Positions 1 to 8,154 of a stretch of 64,000 nt of DNA are shown here, one piece after another. A model generated the notes under the pieces. It saw only the letters and a list, made by a program, of their open reading frames with translations. It had not been told where the DNA came from and ran no database searches. Source of the stretch: an uncultured Myxococcales bacterium (GTDB lineage Bacteria; Myxococcota_A; UBA9042); contig CAIMLR010000004.1 in the NCBI GenBank assembly GCA_903842345.1, forward strand, positions 307,358-371,357. Direction: 5' to 3'. Each line of letters opens with the position of its first letter. Positions within the stretch are counted from its first letter, which is position 1. Both the position numbers and the translations under genes were made by a program.

Positions 1-29
1 GACGGCCTGGGCTCCGGCACCGTGTGCGT

Positions 30-299
30 TTACTGATTGACCTTGCGCTGGTGGTTCGCGGTGGACGCGCTCATCCCCTGCTTGAGCGCGGTGACGATGC
101 GACCCGGCGCCGGATTGCCCGAGAGGGCGAAATCGGCCGCCGCCTGCGCGGGCAGGAGCACGAGCGCCGGCTCGTGGTTGGCGAGGGTCTTTTCCAGGAG
201 CATCAGCAACCCGACGAAGGCCAAGCCCGCGAAGACGACGAGGCCCGGTGCGAAGAAGAGGATGCTGAGAAGGAGTTGGCTGGTGAAGTTGGTATCCAT
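30..299 (-). CDS. Small predicted membrane protein, unknown function
   Basis: An 89-residue protein starting at the ATG whose complement lies at 297-299. Residues about 8-35 form one long hydrophobic segment rich in Leu, Phe, Val and Gly, followed by a polar tail of about 50 residues with Ala-rich patches. I recognise no family. It is divergent from the SDR gene at 573, and the 273 bp between them hold no further gene that I can support and probably contain both promoters. Many open frames here are GC-driven shadows; this one is preferred because of its clean membrane segment. A moderately confident hypothetical. Confidence 0.45.
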   Translation of the reverse strand: MDTNFTSQLLLSILFFAPGLVVFAGLAFVGLLMLLEKTLANHEPALVLLPAQAAADFALSGNPAPGRIVTALKQGMSASTANHQRKVNQ

Positions 300-572
300 G
301 ACGGGCCTCCGGTTGTTTCTGCCGCTTGGGTGCGCCGCCTGTTTGCGGCGGCTTCCAGCGGACTTCCTGATACACAAGGTACGCGCCTGCCCTCCGCCGC
401 AACATCGCGTGAAACGGCCAATCTGCACGGGCGTCGGCACCAATTTGCCGTGGAGGCGCCACGCCAGTGCGCATGGCCCGTTCGCGCCATGCCAGGGTGT
501 GCTTGACCGATCCAGTGGCCCGGCGCAGAGTCGCGGCGTACGCGGCGGCGACCGCAGAAACAGGGGCAAATC

Positions 573-1394
573 GTGACGACATTGGCGGGCAAGACGATCT
601 TTATCTCCGGCGCAAGCCGCGGTATCGGCAAGGAAATCGCACTGCGCGCGGCACGCGACGGCGCCAATATCGTGATTGCCGCCAAGACGGCGGAGCCCAA
701 TCCGCGGCTGCCCGGCACCATCTACACCGCGGCCGCAGAGATTGAAGCGGCCGGTGGCCATGCCCTGCCGCTGATGGTGGATATTCGCGACGACGAGGCC
801 GTCCAGTCCGCCGTGGCACAAGCCGTCGCGCGCTTTGGCGGGATCGACATCCTCATCAACAACGCCAGCGCCATCGCGATGACCGGCACGCTCGATACGC
901 CGATGAAGCGGTACGACCTGATGATGGACATCAACGTCCGCGGCACCTTTCTCTGTTCGCAGACCTGCCTGCCGCACCTGCAGCGCGCCGCCAACCCGCA
1001 CATCCTGGTGCTGTCACCGCCGCTGAACATGGCGCCCAAGTGGTTTGCCGAGCATCCAGCCTACACGGTCTCCAAATACAGCATGAGCATGTTGGCGATG
1101 GGGATGGCGGAAGAATTCCGCACGGCTGGCGTGGCGGTCAATGCGCTGTGGCCGCGCACGCTGATTGCGACCGCCGCGCTGCAGGTGGCCAACGCCGGCT
1201 TGGGCGAATGGGGGCGCACGCCGCAGATCATGGCAGACGCCGCGTACGCGATCCTGACGCGACCGTCGCGCACGACGACGGGGCAGTTCTTCATCGACGA
1301 AGACGTGTTGCGCGCCGACGGTGTGACCGACTTTGACCGGTATCTGGTGACGCCGGGACGCGAGCCGATTATTGACCTGTTCGTGGACGGTTGA
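573..1394 (+). CDS. Short-chain dehydrogenase/reductase, HSDL2-like
   Basis: A 273-residue classical-type SDR with a GTG start preceded by AGGGG. The cofactor motif GASRGIG is at residues 13-19, NNAS at 97-100, and the catalytic Y164-x3-K168 (YTVSK) with upstream Ser148. The layout matches hydroxysteroid dehydrogenase-like protein 2 and related bacterial oxidoreductases, which lack an assigned natural substrate. It is a cytoplasmic NAD(P)-dependent enzyme by family. Its 3' end overlaps the 3' end of oleD on the other strand by 26 bp, so it is not part of the ole operon, although a role in fatty-acid-derived metabolism is possible (inference). The substrate cannot be read from the sequence. 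Confidence 0.85.
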   Translation: MTTLAGKTIFISGASRGIGKEIALRAARDGANIVIAAKTAEPNPRLPGTIYTAAAEIEAAGGHALPLMVDIRDDEAVQSAVAQAVARFGGIDILINNASAIAMTGTLDTPMKRYDLMMDINVRGTFLCSQTCLPHLQRAANPHILVLSPPLNMAPKWFAEHPAYTVSKYSMSMLAMGMAEEFRTAGVAVNALWPRTLIATAALQVANAGLGEWGRTPQIMADAAYAILTRPSRTTTGQFFIDEDVLRADGVTDFDRYLVTPGREPIIDLFVDG

Positions 1395-2367
1395 GCGACT
1401 CCGCCAGGAGCGCCAGGCCTTCCTGAACCGTCACCTGCGGCGCGTAGCCCAGATCCCGCCGCGCGGCATCGATGTTGTACCAGTGCGCCGTGGCCAGTTG
1501 CCGCGCCAGAAAGCGCGTCATCATCGGCTCCTCCTCGCGGCGCAGCAGCGTCCACACCAGTTCCAGCACCGCGCCAGCCAGCCACGCCACGCCCGGGGCA
1601 ATGGAGCGGTCGCACGGCGGCAGCCCCGCCGCCGCGAGCATGCCGTTGATAAGCTGCTTTTGCGGCATCGGCTCGCCTTGGGTGATGAAGTAGGCCTTGC
1701 CCGCGCACGCGGCGCTCGGTTCCACGCGATCCAGCGCGTTCAGGTGCGCCGCCGCCGCGTTGTCGATGTAGACTGAGTCGATCCATTTCTCGCCGCCGCC
1801 GACCAGCCGCAGCCGCCCCGCGCGCGCCCGCGCCAGCACCCGCGCCGTGAGCTGCGTGTCGCCCGGCCCCCAGATGAGGTGCGGCCGCAGCGCGACGGTC
1901 GCCAGCTGTCCGCCATTGGCCGCGAGCACGTGCGCCTCCGCCAACGCCTTGGTCTGCGGATACGGCGCGGAGAAGTGGGTCGCAACCGGCGCGCTCTCGT
2001 CGATGTTCGCCACGTCCCCGCCCGCGTGGACCACGGACGGCGTCGACGTGTACACGAGCTTGCCGATGCCCAACGTCCGGCACGCGGCGATGACGTTGTC
2101 GGTCGCCTGGACGTTGGCGCTGTGGAAGCTCGCCGCCGATCCCCAGACGCCGGCCTTGGCCGCGACGTGAATGACCGCGTCGGCGCCCCGCAACGCCTCC
2201 AGGCACGCGCGGGCGTCGCTCAGGTCCGCGCGCACGACGTCCACACCCAGCGCGCGCAAGTCCGGCACATCGCTGCGCTGCACGCTCCGCACGGATTCCC
2301 CCCGCGCCAGCAATTGCCGGACGATGGCGCCGCCCAGGAAACCACCGCCACCGGTCACCGCGATCAT
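1369..2367 (-). CDS. oleD: OleD, 2-alkyl-3-oxoalkanoate reductase
   Basis: A 332-residue extended SDR. The Rossmann motif TGGGGFLG lies at residues 5-12 and the catalytic pair Y136-x3-K140 (YPQTK) follows. By family, OleD reduces the beta-keto acid made by OleA to a 2-alkyl-3-hydroxyalkanoate using NADPH. The ATG at 2365-2367 overlaps the oleC stop by four bases (ATGA), which fixes the start; a longer in-frame reading upstream lies inside oleC and is a shadow. It is the last gene of a tightly packed oleA-oleB-oleC-oleD operon, which makes the assignment much safer than the SDR fold alone would. Confidence 0.9.
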   Translation of the reverse strand: MIAVTGGGGFLGGAIVRQLLARGESVRSVQRSDVPDLRALGVDVVRADLSDARACLEALRGADAVIHVAAKAGVWGSAASFHSANVQATDNVIAACRTLGIGKLVYTSTPSVVHAGGDVANIDESAPVATHFSAPYPQTKALAEAHVLAANGGQLATVALRPHLIWGPGDTQLTARVLARARAGRLRLVGGGEKWIDSVYIDNAAAAHLNALDRVEPSAACAGKAYFITQGEPMPQKQLINGMLAAAGLPPCDRSIAPGVAWLAGAVLELVWTLLRREEEPMMTRFLARQLATAHWYNIDAARRDLGYAPQVTVQEGLALLAESLNRPRTGQ

Positions 2368-4025
2368 GGCCGCTCCTGCGTTGTCCGTTCCTGCGCCCAC
2401 ACCGCCAGCACTTCGCGGCCGATCTTGGCGTTGTGGCGAATATCGACCGGGAACGCCGGATACGTCAGGAACCGCACAATCCCACGCGTCGCCGGGAACT
2501 GCTGCGCCAGCGCCGCCAGCTCGGCAAAAAGTGGGGCGTCCGCCAGCGCATGCCCCGGCTCGCGCTCCACGCACACAAGCGGCTGCACCACGCCCTCGAC
2601 CGTCACCGGCACCAGCGCCGTCCGCCGCACCGCCGGATGGGTATTCAGCACTTCCTCGACCGGCGCCGTGTGCAGCACACGATCCGCCATCTGCACGCGG
2701 TGCGATTTCCGGCCGCAATACCACAGCCGCCCCTGGGCATCGAGGTAGCCCGTGTCGCCCATCCGGTGCCACAGCCGATCGCCCGCGGAAATCTTCGCCA
2801 GCGCGTTGGCTTGCGGTCGGCCAAAATACGCCTGCGTCGTCGTTGGTCCCAGCACGCAGATCTCGCCGATTTCGCCCACCGCCAGTTCCGTCACATCCCG
2901 CCAATCCGCAAGCGCGCCATCGTCCACGGCGATAATCCGCACATCATTGGGCGCCACCACGTGGCCCACGCAGACGCCCGCCCCCTGCTCGGTCGCCGCG
3001 CGCGTCTCCTCCAGCACTTCCCGACTGCCGACGTTGCTGACCGGCATGCACTCCGTCGCGCCATACGGCGTGAACACTTGCGCGTCCGGCGGCAGCAGCA
3101 ACTGCATCCGCTCCAGGGTCTGCACCGACGCCGGCGCACCCGCGCTGATCACACGCCGCACCGTCGGCCACTTCGCGCCCGTTTGCTCGGCGTGGCGGCT
3201 CACGGTCGCCAGCAGCGCCGGCGAGCCAAAGACGTTGGTGACCTGAAACTGCTGGATGAGCGCGAGCAGCTCCAGCGGATCGACGTTCGCCGGCCGGGTG
3301 AAATCCATCTGCGGGAGAATCGTGGTCATGCCCAGCGCCGGATCAAAAAGCGCAAAAGGCGGAAAAGTCGGAAGGTCGATTTCCCCCGGCACGATGCCGT
3401 ACGTCGCGCGAATCAACTCCACCTGCGCGATGAAGTGGCGGTGCTGGTATTCCACGCCCTTGGCCACGCCCGTGCTGCCGCTTGTGAACAGCACCGCCGC
3501 GAGATCCTCGCCCCGCGTAGCGGCCATGACCGCATCGCCGTGGGCGCCCAACCGCAGCGCTTCCTCCAACGTTGCGCCGCCCCACAGCCAGCGCCGGCCA
3601 ACGGTCACGAGGTGCCGCACGGTCGGCTTGCCCCAGCCCAGCAGAACCCGCGCGACGTGCGCCATCGGAATGCCGATGAAACCGTGCGGCGCCACCTCTG
3701 CCAGGCATTGCTTGAGCTGTTTGCGGCCCAGGCCCGGATCGATGAGCACCGGCACCAACCCCGCCTTCCACAGCGCGAACATCACGCTGAAGAAATCCAG
3801 GCTCGGCTTGACCAGCACGACGATCCGCTCCCCGCGCTGCATCCCCAATTTCAACAGTCCGCGGGCGATCTGGTCGGTGCGCGCGTCCAACTCGGCAAAA
3901 GTCAGCGTCGCAAAGATGCGCTGGCCGGCAGCGTCGCGACCGATCGTCTCGACAATCGCTGGCTGCGTCGGCCGCTCGGCCGCCATGTGCGGCAGGAATG
4001 CGGCGATATTTGCCCGATCGGCCAT
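2364..4025 (-). CDS. oleC: OleC, beta-lactone synthetase (AMP-forming adenylation enzyme)
   Basis: A 553-residue member of the acyl-CoA synthetase/adenylating superfamily. The phosphate-binding loop TSGSTGVAKG is at residues 181-190, with later ANL motifs including the YGATE stretch and GDTGYLD. OleC adenylates the 2-alkyl-3-hydroxyalkanoate and closes it to a cis-beta-lactone. Length and gene order fit OleC rather than a fatty-acid CoA ligase. It starts with ATG six bases after the oleB stop and ends in a four-base overlap with oleD, so translation is probably coupled. Cytoplasmic; in studied bacteria the Ole proteins form large assemblies. Confidence 0.92.
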   Translation of the reverse strand: MADRANIAAFLPHMAAERPTQPAIVETIGRDAAGQRIFATLTFAELDARTDQIARGLLKLGMQRGERIVVLVKPSLDFFSVMFALWKAGLVPVLIDPGLGRKQLKQCLAEVAPHGFIGIPMAHVARVLLGWGKPTVRHLVTVGRRWLWGGATLEEALRLGAHGDAVMAATRGEDLAAVLFTSGSTGVAKGVEYQHRHFIAQVELIRATYGIVPGEIDLPTFPPFALFDPALGMTTILPQMDFTRPANVDPLELLALIQQFQVTNVFGSPALLATVSRHAEQTGAKWPTVRRVISAGAPASVQTLERMQLLLPPDAQVFTPYGATECMPVSNVGSREVLEETRAATEQGAGVCVGHVVAPNDVRIIAVDDGALADWRDVTELAVGEIGEICVLGPTTTQAYFGRPQANALAKISAGDRLWHRMGDTGYLDAQGRLWYCGRKSHRVQMADRVLHTAPVEEVLNTHPAVRRTALVPVTVEGVVQPLVCVEREPGHALADAPLFAELAALAQQFPATRGIVRFLTYPAFPVDIRHNAKIGREVLAVWAQERTTQERP

Positions 4026-4031
4026 GGTCGC

Positions 4032-4919
4032 CTAGACGTCGCGAATAAATGCGGCGATGCGCGGCACCAATTCAGCGGCGGCATCTTCCAGCACGTAGTG
4101 GCCAGCATTCTCAAAATACAGCACTTCCGCCTGGGGAAAATGCTTCTGCCAGACGCGGAGGAACGCGTCGTCAAAAACAAAATCGCGGCCTGCCCAGCCG
4201 ATCAGCATCGGCAGATGTGCCAACTTGTGCAGCTGCGCCTCCGTGTCCTTGACGATGTCAAAGCCCGGCGCGCCCGGCTGCAGCGGAATATCCTGCACGA
4301 AACGCAGCGTCGCGATGCGGTTGGCCCACGAGTCATACGGCGCGGTGTAGGCGCGGCGCACGTCCGCCGGCATTTGATTGTGGGTCATCGCCATGCGCGT
4401 CGCCGCCAACGAGAACGCATTCCCGCCGCGCACGAGCAGCGCGCCCAGCGGCGTGCGCGTCAACGCCAGCGGCCAAGGGAATTTCTTGTCTTCCGGCAGC
4501 GGAAACGCGCCCGTGTTCAGCACCACCAGCTTGGCGACCTGCTCTGGATGCTGCACCGCCCACGCGAAGCCGATCATCCCGCCCCAGTCGTGCACCACGA
4601 GCGTCAGCGGCTCGTTGAGACGCAGGGAATCGATGAACCGCGTCAGGTCGTCAACCCGCGCCTGCAGCGTGTACGCGTAGTGCGCGTCGTCCGGCTTGTC
4701 CGACAGGCCCATGCCCACGTGATCCGGCGCGATCACCCGATGATCGTCCTGCAGCGCGAGGATGACGTTGCGGTAGTAGAACGACCACGTCGGATTGCCG
4801 TGCACGCACACGACCGGCGGACCCTGGCCTTCGTCGACGTAGTGCATGCGCACGCCGTCGCCACGGTCAAAGTAGTGGCGCTCAAACGGAAACAGGCGTT
4901 GGTCAAACTGAGCTACCAC
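4032..4919 (-). CDS. oleB: OleB, beta-lactone decarboxylase (alpha/beta-hydrolase)
   Basis: A 295-residue protein of the haloalkane-dehalogenase-like alpha/beta-hydrolase fold. The oxyanion region HGNPTWSFYYR is near residues 40-50, the nucleophile Asp111 lies in VVHDWGG, and a late GHYVLED supplies the catalytic His. OleB removes CO2 from the beta-lactone made by OleC to give the cis-olefin. I chose the GTG at 4917-4919, which overlaps the oleA stop by seven bases and yields the usual OleB length; the longer open frame runs into oleA and is a shadow. Separate OleB and OleC genes, rather than the OleBC fusion of some actinobacteria, fit a Gram-negative host. Confidence 0.92.
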   Translation of the reverse strand: MVAQFDQRLFPFERHYFDRGDGVRMHYVDEGQGPPVVCVHGNPTWSFYYRNVILALQDDHRVIAPDHVGMGLSDKPDDAHYAYTLQARVDDLTRFIDSLRLNEPLTLVVHDWGGMIGFAWAVQHPEQVAKLVVLNTGAFPLPEDKKFPWPLALTRTPLGALLVRGGNAFSLAATRMAMTHNQMPADVRRAYTAPYDSWANRIATLRFVQDIPLQPGAPGFDIVKDTEAQLHKLAHLPMLIGWAGRDFVFDDAFLRVWQKHFPQAEVLYFENAGHYVLEDAAAELVPRIAAFIRDV

Positions 4920-5929
4920 ACAACCTCGGCCATGCTGCAGTTCAGGCCGCTGCCGATGCCCAACATGGCCACGCGCGTGCCTTTCTTGATGCGGCCGGCT
5001 TCGACCGCCTTGGACAGGACGATCGGCGTCGCCGCCGGGCCAATGTTGCCGAACTCGGGAAAAATCGCCAGCACCTTGGCCATTGGCAGGCCAAGCAGTT
5101 GCGTCAGGCTCGCGGTGTGCGTGCCGCTGACCTGATGAATGACGAACTCGTCGATTTCGCTCTCGTTCCAGCCCAGCTCGTCCTTGGCCAACTGCCAGGT
5201 CTGCGCGGCGAGCTCCAGACCGGCGAACAGCAGCGTCTTCGCGTCGGTCTCCATCTTGTCGACCTGACCGCGGCACAGCTGGTTGTGCTGCGTCGCCGCC
5301 ATGCTGACTGCGCCGACGAACTTGTGGCCATCGGGCGCCAAATCGCTGCGCGCAAGCACCATCGCCGCCGCGCCGGAGCCCAGCGTCAACGTGGCGAACT
5401 GGGCGCGAAACTCCGCGTCCGTGGTCTCCGGCTGGTTCAGGCGGGCGATCGTCGCTTCCTGGACAAAGCGCGCGCTCTCGCCGTCCACGACGAGGCCGTA
5501 GTCGATCTGCCCGCGCTCGATCATGTTGGCGACAATTTGCATGCCGTTCAGGAACGCGAGGCAGGCGTTGCCCACGTCAAAGTTCATGCAGCCCGGCGGC
5601 AAGCCGAGGTTGCCGTGCACGAGGCAGGCGACCGACGGCTCGATGTAGTCGCGGCAGACGGACGTGGAGATGAGGATGCCGATCTTGTTCTTGTCGATGC
5701 CCGCTCCCAGGATGGCCTTCTCGGCAGCCCAGGTCGCGGCCTGGCTCGGCTGGACGCCGGCGTCCCAGTAGCGGCGGGCGATGATGCCGGACGCGCCGGC
5801 CAACAAGTCGGAGCGCAAGCCGAGACGGCCCATGACGGGCGCGAGCTGCTCGCAAAGCTCCGCGGACGTGACGCGGTGCGGCGCATCGACGTGGGAAAGC
5901 GAAAGGATCGAGACGTTTTGAAACTGCAT
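4913..5929 (-). CDS. oleA: OleA, acyl-CoA head-to-head condensing enzyme (thiolase fold)
   Basis: A 338-residue thiolase-superfamily enzyme that joins two fatty acyl-CoAs by non-decarboxylative Claisen condensation to a 2-alkyl-3-ketoacid, the first committed step to long-chain olefins. The nucleophile Cys123 is in GNACLAF, the OleA-type Glu97 base is in DYIEPS, and the conserved HQVSG and NIGPAATP stretches carry the His and Asn of the oxyanion holes. The Glu separates it from KASIII (FabH). The ATG is preceded by GGAG. It is first in the ole operon; a 121-bp gap upstream (5930-6050) separates it from another minus-strand gene and likely contains the promoter, though no clear -35/-10 was seen. 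Confidence 0.93.
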   Translation of the reverse strand: MQFQNVSILSLSHVDAPHRVTSAELCEQLAPVMGRLGLRSDLLAGASGIIARRYWDAGVQPSQAATWAAEKAILGAGIDKNKIGILISTSVCRDYIEPSVACLVHGNLGLPPGCMNFDVGNACLAFLNGMQIVANMIERGQIDYGLVVDGESARFVQEATIARLNQPETTDAEFRAQFATLTLGSGAAAMVLARSDLAPDGHKFVGAVSMAATQHNQLCRGQVDKMETDAKTLLFAGLELAAQTWQLAKDELGWNESEIDEFVIHQVSGTHTASLTQLLGLPMAKVLAIFPEFGNIGPAATPIVLSKAVEAGRIKKGTRVAMLGIGSGLNCSMAEVVW

Positions 5930-6050
5930 GGGGCTCCGGAAAAGGAAAGTGACGCGCCAGCGGCCGCCAGCGCGCGCGAGGCGGGAGTGGGCCATAAGTA
6001 CCGGGCGAAGTCCATGCGCAGACGGAATGGTGACGGAAGCGGCAGCCGTG

Positions 6051-6611
6051 TCAGCGTGGCATGCGACGGGCGCGACGAATCTCCGCACATTTTGCCGATG
6101 CCTGCCCTGGCTGGACCACGCCGAGCAGCTGGTCGATGCGCGCGGGAATGCTCTGGCTCGTGCACGTGTCCAGGTTCCAGGCAAATGGACTCACGCCGCC
6201 GCGCTTGCCCGCCGCGAGATTCGTGGCCGCGTTGACCGAGTCGCCGATGTCGCCCAGCCAGAACTCGCGGAGAAAATCGACGTTCTGCCGCAGTCTCGGC
6301 GCCAATTCGTCGGGGACGTTCAGCGCTTTCAAGCGGTCTTCGGCCGCGCCGCACACCTTGGCGATGCGGGTCGGGTTGCTCCAGCCGCTGCCGACCATCG
6401 TGTTCAGGCACGGATCCAGCACGTCGCACTGCAGCACTTCATCAAAAGCCAGCCAGGCCGTCCGCTGCGAGGCCACCGACTCGCCGTCCAGCGCATTTTC
6501 GTTCAAGGGCGGCAGGAGCGAAACGCGCAGGTACCGCCACGCGTGCAGGCTGCCGAACGCCAGCAGGCCGAGCAGCAGGATCAGAAAGAGCGCGTTCGAT
6601 CGACGTTCCAT
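6051..6611 (-). CDS. Hypothetical single-pass membrane protein
   Basis: A 186-residue protein starting with the ATG at 6609-6611 behind GGGAGAA. A basic N-terminus (MERRSN) leads into a membrane helix at about residues 7-24, followed by a soluble, mainly polar domain with several cysteines (QCDVLDPC, KVCGAAED, DTCTSQS, AKCAE), compatible with disulfides outside the cytoplasmic membrane. No family was recognised. It lies upstream of oleA on the same strand with a 121-bp gap, so co-transcription with ole is possible but not shown. A longer in-frame N-terminus exists but lacks a ribosome binding site and adds only low-complexity residues. Confidence 0.6.
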   Translation of the reverse strand: MERRSNALFLILLLGLLAFGSLHAWRYLRVSLLPPLNENALDGESVASQRTAWLAFDEVLQCDVLDPCLNTMVGSGWSNPTRIAKVCGAAEDRLKALNVPDELAPRLRQNVDFLREFWLGDIGDSVNAATNLAAGKRGGVSPFAWNLDTCTSQSIPARIDQLLGVVQPGQASAKCAEIRRARRMPR

Positions 6612-6797
6612 CGGTTCTCCCAGCCCACGCCGCGTCCGCTCAACCGGCGTGCGCAGCGCCAGTTTGTGGCTTCCGCCCGCGACGTCAAGTGCGGTGTAGC
6701 TCTTGTCTCGCGCGCCGGCTATCCGCATGCTGGGCAATCCGCGGCGGCGGACGAATCGCCGTGCATCCCAGACACAGCAACTTCAGGGCCTGGCACC

Positions 6798-7244
6798 ATG
6801 GGCGACCTCCAACGCTTCGACCGCTTCGCCGATTTCCTGGTCAAGGAATTCCCCACCGCGCAGCGGATTTGGGACATCGCGGGCGGCATGGGCAAGCTGA
6901 ACGAAGCACTGACCGCGCGCGGCCGCCAAGCGCTGACGTTTGACGTGCGGCCCAAGCACCTGCCCGTGCCGTTTGCCGAACGCCTGCTGCTGCCCGACGA
7001 GCCGTGCACCGCGGACCTGCTTGTGGGCCTGCATCCGGACGGGGCGACGCGGATCATCGTGGAATACGCGGCGCAGCATCGCCTGCCGTTCGCGGTGATT
7101 CCGTGTTGCAGCGACAACTCGATGCCCTACAAGCCGTGGGTGCGACACATTGGCGAGATTGCCCGCGAGGCGGGATTTGCGGTCACCGAGGCGGATTTGA
7201 AAATTCAGGGGCGCAAGCGCGTGGTGATGGGGCGGTTTGTGTGA
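6798..7244 (+). CDS. Putative SAM-dependent methyltransferase-like protein
   Basis: A 148-residue protein. An N-terminal IWDIAGGMGKLN stretch at about residues 24-35 resembles the glycine-rich SAM-binding motif I of class I methyltransferases, and later IPCCSDN sits where a motif IV-like loop could be. The protein is short for a full methyltransferase, so it may be a minimal or degenerate member. It is divergent from the gene at 6611 and followed by a terminator-like hairpin. Substrate unknown; the methyltransferase reading rests on the one motif. Confidence 0.55.
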   Translation: MGDLQRFDRFADFLVKEFPTAQRIWDIAGGMGKLNEALTARGRQALTFDVRPKHLPVPFAERLLLPDEPCTADLLVGLHPDGATRIIVEYAAQHRLPFAVIPCCSDNSMPYKPWVRHIGEIAREAGFAVTEADLKIQGRKRVVMGRFV

Positions 7245-7295
7245 CATTTTCGGCGGCGCCGCGGCAAAGCCCGGGCGGTCGCGAATAAGAGGGTG

Positions 7296-7316
7296 CCCAC
7301 CCGGTGCGCGGGTGGG
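7296..7316 (+). terminator. Terminator-like hairpin
   Basis: A perfect 8-bp stem CCCACCCG/CGGGTGGG with loop GTGCG, about 50 bp after the stop of the methyltransferase-like gene and before the lipoprotein gene at 7396. No T-run follows (TTGCCTG), so it is only a candidate intrinsic terminator or mRNA-end stabiliser. Confidence 0.35.
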
Positions 7317-7395
7317 TTGCCTGTCAGCCGACACAGCGGGTTGACGACGGCCAGCGGCAACCGCAGGCTGTGACGCACATGGCGAGGAATCCACG

Positions 7396-8094
7396 ATGAA
7401 CGCGAAAATGTGGCTGATGGTGCTGGTGACGGCGACGGCGTGCGGTTCGACGGCGACGGGCAGTGGCTCGGGGACGACCGACGATGTGACCGCTGACGCC
7501 CTGACGGATGTCGCCGACATGGCAGATGTCGCGGACACCGGAGAACTTCCCGATGGGTGGGAGTGCGACCCCAAAACCTTCGACTCGATGACCGAAGCGT
7601 GCACCTGCGGCACGAGCTACTTCTACCCGGTGTGCGTCGCCGGCAAGATCGCATGCCCGCCGTGCGACGATGTTGAGAGCAGCGATGTCGCCCCCGACTC
7701 CGCCGACACGTCCGGCACCGACGCCGCCATCGCCGACACCGCACCCGACGTGGCCACCGCGCCCTACTCCGCCGTCCAGGCGGTCTTTGATGCCCGCTGC
7801 ATCAACTGCCACAACGCCACGGCACTTGGCATCCCAGGCTACGCCGCGCTGCCGCTGACCATCGACGTTTCCTACAAGAACCTCGTGAATCAGCCGGCGC
7901 ACGAGACTTGCGGCAACCTGCTCGTCGCGCCGGGCAAGCCCAAGGAGAGCTACCTCTGGCAGAAATTGACCGCGGCGACGCCGTGTGAAGGCGGCCACAT
8001 GCCGGCGAAATACGAGATGCTGCCCGCGCCCCCGCTGACCACCGAACAGCTCGCGGCGATTCAGGATTGGATCGCGGGCGGCGCGCTGCCGTAG
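7396..8094 (+). CDS. Lipoprotein with Asp/Ala-rich linker and CxxCH haem motif
   Basis: A 232-residue exported protein with a lipobox near residue 16 (TATACGS). The first half is rich in Asp, Ala and Thr and holds a Cys-rich patch (WECDP, CTCGTS, CPPCD). The second half is a small domain with CINCHN, a c-type haem attachment motif, and a nearby Met-containing stretch (GHMPAKYEM) that could supply the distal ligand. It ends in DWIAGGALP, nearly identical to the end of the lipoprotein at 13322-14533, so both share a cytochrome-c-like module. Probably on the periplasmic face of the outer membrane or on the surface; partner unknown. Confidence 0.8.
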   Translation: MNAKMWLMVLVTATACGSTATGSGSGTTDDVTADALTDVADMADVADTGELPDGWECDPKTFDSMTEACTCGTSYFYPVCVAGKIACPPCDDVESSDVAPDSADTSGTDAAIADTAPDVATAPYSAVQAVFDARCINCHNATALGIPGYAALPLTIDVSYKNLVNQPAHETCGNLLVAPGKPKESYLWQKLTAATPCEGGHMPAKYEMLPAPPLTTEQLAAIQDWIAGGALP

Positions 8095-8154
8095 CCGGTC
8101 CGTTTGCTTGTGTTTCGCCGCATTCATCCTATCCTCTAGGGCGGTCTTCTCCGC

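Noticed and set aside
2433..5135. 900-residue plus-strand open frame opposite oleBC
   Set aside because: Arg/His/Gln-rich antisense shadow of high-GC coding DNA with no domain; the ole genes on the other strand are certain.
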